From: Wallemia ichthyophaga EXF-994
Lineage: Eukaryota > Basidiomycota > Wallemiomycetes > Wallemiales > Wallemiaceae
Direction: 5' to 3'
Assembly (NCBI RefSeq): GCF_000400465.1
Contig: NW_008806283.1
Span: forward strand, 310,001-374,000
DNA length: 64,000 nucleotides
A program made the translations under genes and the position numbers. The notes under the pieces are model-generated. The model made no database searches. It was not told the DNA's origin and saw only the letters and a list, made by a program, of their open reading frames with translations. Below are positions 1 through 12,337 of this stretch, piece after piece. Positions within the stretch are counted from its first letter, which is position 1. Every line of letters starts with the position of its first letter.

Positions 1-489
1 TTCAATTTCCTCCAGACTTAATCCTTTCTTCTTTAAACGGTAACGCCTGTTCTTCTGCGCTGAGCGGAATGCAACGTCTGTGGTAGACGTCGGTGCCAAG
101 TAGTTGATACAACGAGCGCGTTCATTCGAACTCAAGATCTGCCATTGAATCAGGAATCTATGAAAGACATCCTCAACTGCTTCAAATCGTTCTGAAATTT
201 CATAACTCATTTCCTGTTCGATTGTGTGTTCATTACTGATACTCTCATAGTCGAGGACATTTATGTATTCCATACACTGTGCCTGTGATTTTGTGCGCAC
301 GTCAAGCGCTACCAAATCCGCTCTAAACCTCGATCTTCTCGCAACAGCCTTGAAGAATCGTTCCTTCTCAATCCCTGTCCAGAATGCGCCTGTAATCCAA
401 GAATCTTTGTATTTATCTACCGTCTTCGTTTCTCTTAGCACTTTCCTATATCGTTCAATCTGCTCATCGGTGATATGCAACCCTGCCAT
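1..489 (-). CDS. Rrn5-like SANT-domain protein, 3' part missing (partial)
   Basis: An open reading frame of 163 codons runs from an ATG at 489 off the left edge of the window. Around residues 38-70 it carries a SANT/Myb-like block with the signature FWTGIEKERFFKAVARRS followed by RFRADLVALDV and RTKSQAQCMEYI. This spacing (aromatic-W-E-K-x-x-FF, then R-x-R-x-D-L-x-A, then T-K-S) is what I know from fungal Rrn5-type proteins, a subunit of the RNA polymerase I upstream activating factor that binds the rDNA promoter. The continuation is basic (NRRYRLKKKGLSLEEIE). No intron is needed in the visible part. It lies in tandem with the ATR gene, about 100 bp past its stop codon. Other SANT-domain chromatin proteins are possible, so the family call is moderate. 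Confidence 0.55.
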   Translation of the reverse strand, partial: MAGLHITDEQIERYRKVLRETKTVDKYKDSWITGAFWTGIEKERFFKAVARRSRFRADLVALDVRTKSQAQCMEYINVLDYESISNEHTIEQEMSYEISERFEAVEDVFHRFLIQWQILSSNERARCINYLAPTSTTDVAFRSAQKNRRYRLKKKGLSLEEIE

Positions 490-589
490 GATCGTGGTCG
501 CGTTTTGGCAGTAATCGTCTCGCGCAAATGGTATTTTTAATTTCTAAGAAAAAAGCTTATTATGCATACAACAAGATTTTAGTTTATTT

Positions 590-3500
590 TTACAACCACG
601 GCGCCCATCCAACATACATAGCACCAAGATTTACCGGTGAAGTTGCCTCCCGTATGAGCTTTTCAACTTGCGCCGACGTTGACATCACAGTCTTAAGTGG
701 CTTGTTGTGCTCCGTCTGTAATCCTTGAAGCTTCCTTTCTATTGGATCTAGCGCGCTCATTGCCAGTGACTTGATATACGCCTGACTGTCTGGATCATCA
801 TCTAGATTCGACGTCTTTTTCGAGCTTGGTCTTCTGCCTGACTTCTCCATTGCTTTAAAGTTGTCCAGCTTTCTCTTCGCATCTTCCCAATCCACCAAAG
901 GGTCGTGGAGGAATGATTCGACAACACTGCCTAAAGAATCTCTGTTTGCCCTTAGTACGGCCATCGTAACCTCGGCGGCCTTTCTAAACACACCTTCCGT
1001 GCCAGTCACACCTAGCCCATCAATAAGGTTCTGTGTTAGCCTAAATGGCACTCTTTCCGGTACTTCAAATTGTGAACCCTTCTCGAAGAGACAATTAAAG
1101 TCAACATGTTGCACCGCACCGTTGTTCTTATCGAGGAGAATATTTTCACAGTGCCTGTCACCCAATCCCAAAACAAAACCTGTTATGGACATTACTGCTA
1201 GTGTCCTACTATATGTCATGCGAGCTTTGAGCCACTCAGAAGGTTCTGGGAACATTTCAATAAACCACTCGTGAAATACCTTGGGATAGCGTTTTAAAAC
1301 AGACCTAAAAAAGTATATAGTCTGTTCTGGTCCTGACTGTCTACCACGTTCCAGAAGCGCTGCAATATCTGGCATATACCATTTTATATTTCTGTATTCG
1401 TATCTTTCAGTGAGAATTGATCTAAATGTGCGTGTGTCTTTGACCCATTCGATCAATCCACACCTCTCATTTAAGGGTACTACAGTGTAAGTTCTGATAT
1501 AGAGCGATCGTTTTCTAGCTTCTGAATTGGATTTGAGGAACTTGTTGATCATTGAATTAAAGTCCATGAGTCGTGCATCCTTTCTTAGATCATCATCTGG
1601 CTTGCACAAGAAGCTGTAATCTTGACCGTTGTCCCCAATAATGGTCAACTTTCGAGGTTTGACAAGCGACTTCATTAGCTCCACTTCATCCACAAACTTT
1701 GCTACTCTGACAGGTCTGTCTGGGAATGGCTGATGCGAAGTAGTGTGCTTGTTAGTTGCTGGTAAAGAAACCGTCATGGAAGACTGCAGTGGTAACATAA
1801 AGTTCATAGGAGCGAGTCCGACCAATCTTGGGAAGCTGCGCTTGAGGCTGATTGTCCACTCATCCTGATTGACATGCTTGACACATAAAGACAGTAATTC
1901 GTGCACCAGAGTGAGAGCCTCTTGTATTATCTTCTTATTCTCAACACTTCCGTATTGCTATCATGTGTCAGATTAGTCAACAATTTACAATTTAAACTCA
2001 CCTGGACATGCATAACAATCTTCTTGCATCTCTCAGACCGCTTTGGTTTGGTTGAGTTATACATTCCGACCATAGCCCACAAAGCCTGTTGTGGATGATC
2101 TCTGAGAACCCTGATCATAATTTTCTCAAGTATAGCGTAGACAGACTTGTTAGTGTGCCCGATGCGAGATACAATTTGTGCAAATGCTATGTACCAAGCA
2201 TATGACGGCAACCTTTCGAGATTTTTGAGCATTTGATTGTTTGTTTGAGTATACGCGTGGTAAATGTAGAGCTTTTTGTCGTTCTTGCTTGGTTTAGCTA
2301 AGCTGTCTTCGTATGGAGCTACATCAGAGCGAGCACCAAAGTCCATCCAGAGTGTCAACATCCTAGGCATGGTTTGATAGATGTATTTTGTACCGTAGCA
2401 CAGAGCTCGCGAGTAATATTTGACAGTCATCAATATAGACTGGGCTATTACCTGATCAGCTGCCGAATTCTGCTTTCCGTGCGTGTCGTAGTAATGCCCG
2501 AGCTCGTAGTAAGGTTGTTCCCGACTTGAGCGACTATTTAGAAGTGTCAAGAAGTTATTAAATCCACTTACGTTTTGTATTCCTCAATAGCTTTGTTAAA
2601 GTGGGTGACAACGTCGTTGAAGTCTTTTCTATCGCCCTCGGATAGCCAGCGAGCTTTGAGGAGAAGACCCTTTCGCTGATATTAAACGCAAGCTGACTAG
2701 AAAAGCTGTTACCCACCTTTGCCTTCAATCGCCTGTACTTAGTATTAAAATCAGTCTGGGTACTACCAGCCGAGTTCTCCTCAGTTAAATCGATAACAGC
2801 AGAAGTGACGCTGGAATTTGCAGTGCCTTGCAGCATAAGTTTAGGGACCTGATACTCCAAACCAGCATCTAGCTCTCTTAACGCCTTCTCATGCTCCCCA
2901 TTAGCTCTAATAAGTTTAGCCGACTGAATGAAGGAGAATGGTGTACCGATCTGATCAGCCTGTAAACTAGCACTATAAGCTGTCTGGAAATGATGAGCTT
3001 TCCTAGCAGTCTTAGCAGAGCTTAACCACAGCGCCCCAATCTCATTTTTGGCCCATTCCTGTGAGATGGCAGATGTAGCGATAGCGCTCCTGCGCAAACT
3101 CAGCAACGGCTCTCTCGATTTAAATGTAGGCATCGTCACTTCAAGTCTATCTTCCAAGAGTGTGGTGAGTTTTGCAGCCAACGTTTGTGCGCTTTCCGGC
3201 TGGTGTGTGCTGCTAAGCTTGGTGATTTGGGTTATTGCCTGCGAAATCATTTCGAGTTCATGAACCATATGCAAGTGAACGGCTGAGTCGTACGCACGAC
3301 GGTATCCATCACGCCCTGCTGCAATAATAGGTGTTCCCAGTAATTGGCGCGCTTCGTGGAGTATAGACGGTAAACGATATAGCTCATTGTCATGGACTGC
3401 GAGGAGTAGTCGTCCAAGCGAGTACTCTGGCGAATGCTTCGCTAGGCCACTAGATACATTCTCTCGAACTGTTTTCCAATCGCCCACAATCCATGCACCT

Positions 3501-6500
3501 TCTGTTTGGAAACTGCCAAGCGGCTGTCTCCACTCAGGATGACTGCTGAGAACACCACGAATATGCGTTCCAAGAGTATCTAAAGGGATTTAAGTGGAAG
3601 AATAAACAGCAACACTAAAACCCCACCATAATGACCAAGATTCCTCAAACAGCGAAGTAATCCAGCATGAAGATTGAGATCATCAGGCTTCTTCTGCAGC
3701 TCAACTTCCCAGCAACTCTGAGCTGCTGTCCATCTACCAGTACTTTCATGCTCTCTGATCTGATGCTCGAGTGAAGGTGCGATAATCAGAGTAGACACAC
3801 CCTCCATCCCATCAGGCTCATCGAGATTAGCGTAAATTTCGTGTAAATGCTCGTAATACAGCTGCAGATTCTCTTCATCACCCTTAGACCTTATTTCAAA
3901 TATACGTCTTTCAAAAGTGAGCAGAGAGCGAGCGTAAGACCTGCACCTCAATGCAGCATGAGCGAGTAAATCGGCGTCAATTGACTGTATTAAAGGATGT
4001 ACGCGGTCAAGATTGTGAGTGTACATGTCCAGCTGAGCTTGTTGGTGGGATGAGAGACTGACAGGACCACCTTTCTGGGGACGTTGACGTGCTGCTAGTT
4101 TTTGGAAAGGTTGAATATTCATCCTCTGCTTGCGTGTCCATTTGCCGAGGTGGTCCATAAGATCGAAAATCGTCTGCAGTGTATTTGTTAGATAAACTTG
4201 CAATCTACATACGTCACTCACCTGTGCACTCAGTAATCGCTTATCTTGTGAAGTAGAGTCTTTCATCTCTTTCATCTGATCACTCAAAATGACCGTAATC
4301 TCTTGGGACATTTCATTCCTGTCGCTATCCTCACCCGTAATAAGAACGTTTAAAACTAGATACGGTAGTATATAGCGCGCAACGCCTACATCCTGATTAC
4401 GCACGACAGGCTTGAAGACGCTAAAAATTGCCGATGCCTGTTTACCTCTAGTCTTCCAAATCAGATCGGTAGTCCATAATCTCAGCCACTCAGAATATGA
4501 CTTGGACTTTGTGTAGATGGGGTATTCCATAGGACGTCTTTTGGGTTCGCGTGCAATGTAGCGACCATCAGTAAGCAGAGTTGAGAGTGTTTCGAGTACC
4601 TGTCGCGGGAACAACTCCCACCGCTGCTTGACTTTCAGGGGCAGGGAGTTATCCTCCCGCTGTAATAACTCAGGTCTGAAACCACAAAACTTCAGCAGTT
4701 CTTGTATCGCATAAGCGAGATCCTGTTGCGCTCTGCTGTCACTTGTGGATCTATACGCGCCGACTAACTCGTTGGTCATGAGCGACATTACAAACCTGAC
4801 ATTCTCATCGTAGTCTTCAAAATTACTATCGATAATCATTGTCTTCTCCTCAGACATGAGCTCAATTCTATCAGGATCGACAGCGCCCAGTGTACCAACA
4901 CAGTCGAAAGCAGCGTTTTGTATTGGCTGCTGCAGGTCACCACTACGATCTGCAGCAGACAGAGTGAATTTTATCAGAGTGCCAACGATAGGATCAAACA
5001 CGTCACCCGTAGTCAGACTCTTGAATATAGAGCGATTATTGCTAATAAACTCTCTGAGCTCTATCAGACTGTGTAACCTTACTCTGGAATTCTCCCTTGA
5101 AGCTCTCTGTAAGATATTTTCCAAAACATGCTTGAAATTCCATCCACTTCTTATCTGCGTCAGTTTCTTTTGCTGCTCAGTCAACTCAGGTATATGTTTC
5201 ATGTCGAGCATTTCTGCAGCTTGATCGGGCATCTCGTGTGCGTTATCGAGAATGTAATTGAGAATACTCCTCGCTTTCTCCATCTGAGACGCAGTGTATG
5301 CGGACCAGTTACCAACGAAACTCGCGACTGTCCTGCCGATGTAAGGGCTAAGATCCTTGTATGTGAGTGTGGTAATAAACGATTTGATGCTATCCAGAGT
5401 GACAGAACGAAGATTATCGACCTCTACGAAAGCCTGCAGGAGTGCCATGACCTGTGGAGAAACGGACACGATACCCGGACCGATTTTCTTGATAAGCACA
5501 CCGAGACTCCTGATAATCCTACTCTTCTCATCCACAGATCGTCTCCCCTGCACGTCATTGAGGTTATCAGAAATTATAGACATGATTCCCAAAATGTGAT
5601 TGCGGAGGAAGCTCTCGTTTGCACTATATTTCTGCTTCTTGCCTCTTGACTTCCTGTTTTCAGCTTCAGCGATGGTGTCTTCGATACTATCGATAGAAAC
5701 CATTGCCGTCTTAGCCACCGTCTCGTTAGTGTCGCCGAGAGCCATTACAAGCGAAGCGAGCAGTGATGGTCCGCAGCTGATAATAACGCTGGACAGATTA
5801 ATCTGCTTTTTAGACCCCTGAAACTCATCGAGAAAGAGCTGAATGCCTTCGTCGCGTTTAGAGCCCTCGCGGAGGTAGAGATGTGCAAGGATGTGCTCGA
5901 CATACTCCAGACACAACGGTTGAACAGGCTGGCCTAGTGTACGGGCAATACTCGACAGTATATCCCGCTTGCTCTCTGCAATGAGCGACGGGAGTGTGTA
6001 TCGCAGCGTCTGGTGTAGGAATGCCTTGCGATCTGGGAATCCGAGGACTGACATTGAGTCTGTGAGCATGTGTGGTGACGATAGCATGTTCAATACAAGG
6101 AACACTGACAGTCTTGGCAGGTGCGAGCTGCAGACCTTGTACATAGTAGTGGCATTGTGTTCAGCCAGTGTATTAAGCTTGGTTTTTGTAAGATTATATA
6201 GTATTGGAGAAACACTTGAAACACTCAAACTTACCTGGATATATGCCAGACTGCGCAGTAAGGGATTGGTGTTACCTAGCATCCGGAACAGACATATGAG
6301 GCATCGATACAGTCTGGCAATAGGTATGGAGCGACCAATAAGCGTCACCGATACCAAAATCGTTTCTGCAAGCTGGGCGTTCCTGCTCTGAAGCAAATCA
6401 TCAAAGCGATCAAACAAAACATCCTGATTAAAGTCTTCCACCTCATTTAAACCTTTACTCAGAGCAGCCTCCTGAGCTATAATGACAGCATGCGCAGCTC

Positions 6501-8388
6501 TACCAGCAGCGAGACGAATCTTGCGCGACCCGCTACCCAAAGAACGCAAAACAAACCCAGAAATTTCGCCATACCTCCAATTTTCATTCGCAGCTTGAAT
6601 ACCAGAATGAATAAGAATACGACGCAGAGACACCAGCAACAAAAACTGAGTCTTTTCATTAAGATTGACGACTTGGAGCGCTTCCAGTGCTAAGTCGATA
6701 GTAGCAACGTGCGAGACGGCCGAAGTAGAGAGTAAATCGGGATAAGCAGCATCGCTAAAAGAGCATTGAGGAGGTTTTTCAGGATATTCTTTCTGTACCA
6801 TCAGCGTGCCGGCTATAGCAGGTGGAAGGAGACCGATACCCTGAGCCAGACCGTCGTGTGAGACATTCTTAGACGCAGATTGAGCTGCTATTTTGGCCCA
6901 GAGCACATCCTGTATATCCATAGATGCAAGATCATGAGCATCGCTGTGAGACATACCCCACCACTGGGTGAGTACGTACACTAGAGCATCGTGACCACCC
7001 TGCGAATCTACATCATGTCTTATGCTGGTGGTGCGTGTGAGGTTTGAAACGCTTTGTGTCGGTCGCAGAGTGTTGGAAGCATCTCTTTTACGTTTACGAG
7101 TGGCAGTAATAGCGCGCAGCTTTTGAAGTAACTTTGAACGTGCGGATGTGGTCGTTGAAGAAGCTCTCTTATCTCCTAATACAGTGTATAGCTCGCTCAG
7201 TGCATCCACCGACACCACGGAAGAAATTTCTGAGACGGGTATTGAGTTGAAGAGGAGAACCAAAAAGGCATCGAACACATCATGACCTACATCCTCATAT
7301 GCATATCTGATAGAAAGAGTAACCACGTTTTGTATAATGCGTATTGCAACATTCCACGACGACGGACCGAAGAGATAGCCCGAGTTGGACATCTTGTTGA
7401 ATGTACTGTAAAGAGCATTGAAGGTTGGTATATAACGTTGCAGGTACCCGTCGCTGTCTTCACTGTTGTCGATTATATTGGAGAATACTAAAATTATGCA
7501 GTATAGGGATTGTTCGGAGGCTTTCGAGAGCATATTGCGACATATGTTGATAAAGTTGGATTGAAATGCTACTTTTTCAGCAGTAGGTTCTATAGTTGAG
7601 ATAGTATGGGAGCAGAAGAGTTTCAAATGCGTGATGAACTTGGGTATGAGATCTATGAACAAGAATGACGATTGCGGTTGAGAGAAAGTGCGAGTGAGTA
7701 TGTCATTGACGGTGTCTACGAAAGATAGGTATGAGAGGGGAGAAGACAATATAATAGCACCTTCAGACTGTAGAGAACCATCGTGAGCAGCAACAACTGC
7801 AGGTTTAAGAGAATCGTAAACATCAATAGCGACAGGGAAAGCGACTTTATTGAGACTGCTGACGATGCTTAAAAGGCGCTTTATTGAAGCATGAATGAAT
7901 TCCAGGCGATCAAAAGGATCTTCTTGCTCGCTGGAACCTTTGCTGGCAAGATACCTCATCACCAGGCCCAGTACCTGAATAATCTTTCCCCTTAGGACGA
8001 ATCTGGCAGTAGATTTGACGGGATCGACAATTTCTACACTTCCAAGTCTAGTAGCAGCAGCTAGAAGTCTTATAATTAAGAACTCAGCAAAGCTCACTTC
8101 GCGGCCGGAATCCAATGCAAATTGGAATGTCAAGACGGAGGGAGTACGAGAAAGATCAGAATGAAGAAGATTGAGGACGCGAAATACGGGATGATCTGCG
8201 GTGTAATTAATGTCCAATTCGTTTGGAAGCGTGTCAATGCATGCAGATAGCAGGAGCTTGTGTACCTTGATGATTCGTGGATAATGTGAGAGCGCATCAT
8301 TTATATTTACATTTTGAGATTCCCTGTCATGTTCGTCGATGAGTTGCTTAAGAAGTACGTGAGTGGGTTCGCTGTTGCCATCCTCCAT
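590..8388 (-). CDS. RAD3: ATR/Rad3/Mec1 checkpoint PI3K-like kinase
   Basis: The apical DNA-damage and replication checkpoint kinase of the PIKK family. Exons: 8388-6235, 6177-4222, 4173-3627, 3579-2717, 2675-2572, 2533-2002 and 1957-590, giving 2507 codons, close to Rad3, Mec1 and human ATR. The N-terminal two thirds are helical HEAT-like sequence. FAT-region landmarks include ARWLSEGDRKDFNDVV and the PRMLTLWMDFG block. The kinase shows catalytic GLGDRHCENILLD near residue 2325 and HVDFN (the DFN form usual in ATR), and the FATC tail ends NLGAMYVGWAPWL. Two introns, 4174-4221 (48 nt) and 6178-6234 (57 nt), have no stop and keep frame. The first is convincing because its removal restores the family's continuous AQTIFDLMDHLGKW; the second has a good GTAAGT donor but a weak AAG acceptor. 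All kinase motifs look intact. Confidence 0.95.
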
Positions 8389-8537
8389 TGTTTGTGGTGG
8401 CGGTGGTGGTTGAGAGATAAAGATAACAAAAGCGCGATTTATATTTAATTTTTATTATATTGCAATTACATCCCTTTAAAAGAAAAGGCAGTCGAAAACG
8501 AGAGAATTAAAGTGTTCAGTGGTTTCTACGCGTCAAA

Positions 8538-10184
8538 TTATTCAATTGGGTGAAGAGCGTACTCTTTGTCATCTTCTGGTACTGAGAGAATACGGAGAGT
8601 GTTGGTGTGTCCAGCATCACCCTTCCAGCCTTGAACAGCGAGTACTGTAGTACCCTTCTCAACGATAGCGAGATCCAAAGCCTTCTTCAAAGCGAAACGG
8701 ATTCTGTTATCAACGTCTACTTGCCAGTTAGACTCATCAGCTGGTCTAACCTCGTTGTAATGGATTGGATACACGCCACGACTTAAGTGAAGTTGACGTG
8801 AAGTTTGTTCATTACGAGTAACGCAAAGAATTGGGCAGCGTGGACGATACTTTGAGAGTAATCTTGCAGTGTTACCTGAAGTAGACATACATAAAATTGC
8901 TGAAGCACCCTGGTCGATAGCTGCAGATACAGCAACAGATGCGATGGTTTCAGTGGTGTCCATTGGTCTTGGTGCGAGAGCGCGCAATTCTTGGTAAATC
9001 TTTCCATTGGCGAGAGCGTGTTCAGCGAGTAAACAAACTTCACCCATCAATTTGACGGATTCAGTTGGGTAAGCACCCTTAGCAGTTTCACCAGATAACA
9101 TGACACAATCAGCACCATCAAGAACGGCGTTTGCGACATCAGAAACTTCAGCACGAGTTGGACGTGGGTTGAAAGTCATAGACTCAAGCATTTGAGTTGC
9201 ACAGATGACAGGTTTACCGACAATGTTGCACTTTGCGATCATCATCTTCTGAGCCATGAAAACTTGAGAGGCAGGAATTTCAATACCGAGATCACCACGA
9301 GCAACCATGACACCATCGGTTTCTTTCAAGATTTCATCAAAGTTGTTAACACCCTGTTGGTTTTCGATTTTGACGATGATTTTAATTTTCTTTCCATTTT
9401 CACCCAAGACCTTACGAATTTCTTTGACGTCCTCAGCTCTTCTAATGAAAGAAGCAAAGACGATATCAACGCCATTGTCGACACCGAATTGAAGGTCATT
9501 TCTATCCTTCTGTGAGAGAGCAGGGAGGTCAACGTCAGTCTTTGGAAGGTTGACACCTTTACGTGAGGAGAGAACGCCATTGTTGAGGCATCTAACTCTG
9601 AGCTTATCACCTTCAACGGCGAGAACTAAGAGAGAGAGAATACCGTCATCGACGTAAATGAGTTTACCAGGTTCGATGACGTTAACGATGTTTTTGTAAT
9701 CGAGGTACATGAATTGATCATCGCAAGCTTCAGCGTAGGAATCGTCAGTTGTAACGTAGAATTCATGGCCTTGAGCAATATTAATGTCTTCACCGCCCTT
9801 CATCAAACCAGTCCTAATCTCGGGACCTTTAGTATCTAAAGCAATAGCCAAAGGTCTGTGGTTTGGGTTTCTAGCGACAGTTTCGCGCACATTGTTGATA
9901 ACAGATTGGTGGTAATCGTAAGAGCCGTGTGAGAAGTTCATTCTAACAATATTCATACCGGATTCTCTTAAAGCGGTGAGAGATTCGATGTTGTTGACTT
10001 TAGGACCAATAGTAGCGATGATGGAAGTTTTTCTAAGGAAATGCTTGTTGTGGGTGTCCTGCTCAGTACCAAGGTTTGCGAGCCATTGGAAAGTGTTTGT
10101 TGTGTTCAAGTTGAGTGATTCAAAGGACACTAAAGTTATTTGTTAGATTCAAACTGTCAACCTTTAAAATTACTAGTCTTTACT
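8538..10184 (-). CDS. PYK1: Pyruvate kinase
   Basis: Converts phosphoenolpyruvate and ADP to pyruvate and ATP at the end of glycolysis, in the cytosol. The 530-residue protein is full length for fungal enzymes. Visible family blocks are [28 protein letters not shown], the substrate and metal-binding region [12 protein letters not shown], the signature [13 protein letters not shown], and [13 protein letters not shown]; the C-terminal allosteric domain ends near [10 protein letters not shown]-like sequence. The long ORF opens on TG immediately after CTAAC...CTTTAG, an intron end. A 54-nt intron (10130-10183, donor GTAAAG) preceded by an A at 10184 rebuilds an ATG split as A|TG, so the start codon straddles the intron. 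No other in-frame ATG precedes the conserved N-terminus. The upstream region is shared with the divergent UTP3 gene. Confidence 0.95.
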
Positions 10185-10388
10185 CTTTTAATTCTTTTGA
10201 CGGTTCTGGTCGAAGAATTCCAAGAAGAAATCGCTGCACAACCATTGGCGGTAAGATTAACCTCAGGAATCTTACCACTGGTGGGTAAATTTAAAAATTT
10301 GAAATATAAATTATTTACTATTAAATTTATAATTCGCTTGTAAATTTAAAGTCTGGCATTCAATCTCCATCCTTCACCACAGACAGCC
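10185..10388. promoter_or_regulatory. Bidirectional promoter, pyruvate kinase / UTP3
   Basis: About 200 bp separate the divergent start codons of the glycolytic pyruvate kinase gene (minus) and the ribosome-biogenesis UTP3 gene (plus). The stretch is AT-rich in its right half. It must hold both core promoters and 5' leaders, because the pyruvate kinase leader contains the exon that ends at the A of the split start codon. I could not define individual factor sites. Confidence 0.5.
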
Positions 10389-12326
10389 ATGGCCAGGAAG
10401 AGATCTCACGCGTCAAAGAAATCAAATAGTGTTAAAGATCCAAAGCCAGATTCAATTCCAATGGATTCAGAGGATGAATTCCATCATCAAAATGACAGAA
10501 TCGACTTTGGTCATAATTCTCCTTCTGATGATGATTCTGATAACGAGGAGGAAGTTTATGGTTTAAAGGGCGTTGACGATGAGGATGAAGATGACAATGA
10601 TGATGATGACGACGACGACGATGTTGATATGGGCGATTACCAAGATGTTCCAGACGATAACATCAACTTGGATCACACCAACGACAACTCCGATCACTCT
10701 GACAACTCCGAAGAAAACTCGGATGACGCTTCCAAACTCAAATCTTGGGGTTCTCGTCAATCTGCTTATTACTCACGTCAGGATGAAAATGAGAGCGATG
10801 ACGACGAAGATACTGAGCAAAATCGCAAACTCGAACAAGAAGAGGCTTTGAAATTACAAAAGTCTTCAAGGCAGGATTGGTCTTGGGATGACGTTAAAGA
10901 TATCGGTGGTGTGGTTGAAGATGAAGGCAATCAAGATACAGCAGTTGATTTAGATGAACCAGAAGACAATACAGCCTATATTGACACAAGCGATCTATCT
11001 CACTCTGATAAATTAGCTCTACTACAAAAAACTTCTCCTGAAACACTTGCCTTATTGACAGATTACGAGGATATTCTTAGCAAATTAAGAGAAACTGAAG
11101 AGTTCATCGCAAAGCGCAAAAAGGAAGATATAAACCATCCTGCTTTAGGATTGCTCTACGTCTACCACCAAACTCTCCTCACTTATGCTCCTCTACTAAC
11201 CTACTTCCTCTGTCTAAGAGCTTCACCAGCGTATGCACACGATAGAATAAAGTTGCTTCAACATCCCGTTCTCAATCGTATGGTCACTCTCCGTGAAGGT
11301 CTCTCACGTATGGAGGATCTAGGTTTCGGTCCCGGCGATGAACAAGCTATACCGGAAGATGACGAAGAGGATCAGCAAGATATTCGCAATATGGTTCGCG
11401 AATGGGCAGCTCACAAGCAAGATGATGTTGACGATGATGTCGATAACTCACTTGAGCAGGGTGAGCTTGAAGGTCTGATGGTGGATGAAAGTGAAAATGT
11501 TGCACCACCTAAGAAAGATAAGAAGGATAAGAAGAAGAGTAAGAAGAATTCTTCAAACAACTCCAATCTTATACATCAAGTCGATGAATCGGCATTCGAG
11601 TACAAACCATCAACCTCGAAATCTAATAAAAAGGATTTGCAGAGAAATACAGACGATGATTACCTTGGAGAAGCTGACACATTATCAACACTCGATGCGG
11701 AATCCAAGAAGAAGAATAAGAAATCGTTGCAATTCCATACAGCAAGAATAGCTAAGACGGACAACCGTCGTAGTGCAGCATCGAAGCAGCGTCAGAGTGG
11801 TGATGACGATGTACCATACCGTGAACGTAAGAAGGCTCGTCTAGAAAAGGGTGGAAAGAGTGCCGAGGGAGATGAGCTAGATGGAGGAGAATGGACAGCA
11901 CAGGATGAAGCCACACGTCGTCAGATAATGAATGAAGATGAGGGATTAGGTGATGGTGGAGACGGTGGTGATGGCGATGACTATTACAACCTCGTCCGAC
12001 AAAGCAAGAAGGCTAAAAAGGAAGCAAAGAAAGAGGAATATGATGATGCAAGATGGAAGAATAGGGTTGACTACGTTGATGAGAGTGGAGTTGATGGACC
12101 ACGTTCACTTCCACGTGATATTGCATTGAATAAGGCGGTTACACGCGCGCGTTCATTTAAGCACTCCAAGTTAAACCGTAATCCACGTCTGAAGAAGAGG
12201 ATTAGATTCGATCAAGCACAGAAGAAGATCAAGTCGATGAAGCCTGTTTATCAGGGTGGACAAGAAGGACAGTATGAAGGAGAGAGAAGCGGAATAACGC
12301 GGAATGTGAAATCGACTAAGTTATAG
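10389..12326 (+). CDS. UTP3: Utp3/Sas10 U3-processome subunit
   Basis: Nucleolar small-subunit processome component (Sas10/Utp3 family) needed for early 18S pre-rRNA processing. The intronless 645-residue protein starts with a very acidic region (Asp/Glu runs, residues 25-180). A Sas10/C1D domain follows at about 215-300 (SPETLALLTDYEDILSKLRE). The diagnostic C-terminal Sas10 domain is seen as NRNPRLKKRIRFDQAQKKIK followed by SGITRN at the very end. The ATG at 10389 has a good CAGCCATGG context. The acidic N-terminus and basic tail match the family. Its stop lies only 11 bp from that of the convergent NDUFS5-like gene, so the mRNAs must overlap. Confidence 0.92.
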   Translation: MARKRSHASKKSNSVKDPKPDSIPMDSEDEFHHQNDRIDFGHNSPSDDDSDNEEEVYGLKGVDDEDEDDNDDDDDDDDVDMGDYQDVPDDNINLDHTNDNSDHSDNSEENSDDASKLKSWGSRQSAYYSRQDENESDDDEDTEQNRKLEQEEALKLQKSSRQDWSWDDVKDIGGVVEDEGNQDTAVDLDEPEDNTAYIDTSDLSHSDKLALLQKTSPETLALLTDYEDILSKLRETEEFIAKRKKEDINHPALGLLYVYHQTLLTYAPLLTYFLCLRASPAYAHDRIKLLQHPVLNRMVTLREGLSRMEDLGFGPGDEQAIPEDDEEDQQDIRNMVREWAAHKQDDVDDDVDNSLEQGELEGLMVDESENVAPPKKDKKDKKKSKKNSSNNSNLIHQVDESAFEYKPSTSKSNKKDLQRNTDDDYLGEADTLSTLDAESKKKNKKSLQFHTARIAKTDNRRSAASKQRQSGDDDVPYRERKKARLEKGGKSAEGDELDGGEWTAQDEATRRQIMNEDEGLGDGGDGGDGDDYYNLVRQSKKAKKEAKKEEYDDARWKNRVDYVDESGVDGPRSLPRDIALNKAVTRARSFKHSKLNRNPRLKKRIRFDQAQKKIKSMKPVYQGGQEGQYEGERSGITRNVKSTKL

Positions 12327-12337
12327 AAGTATATATA

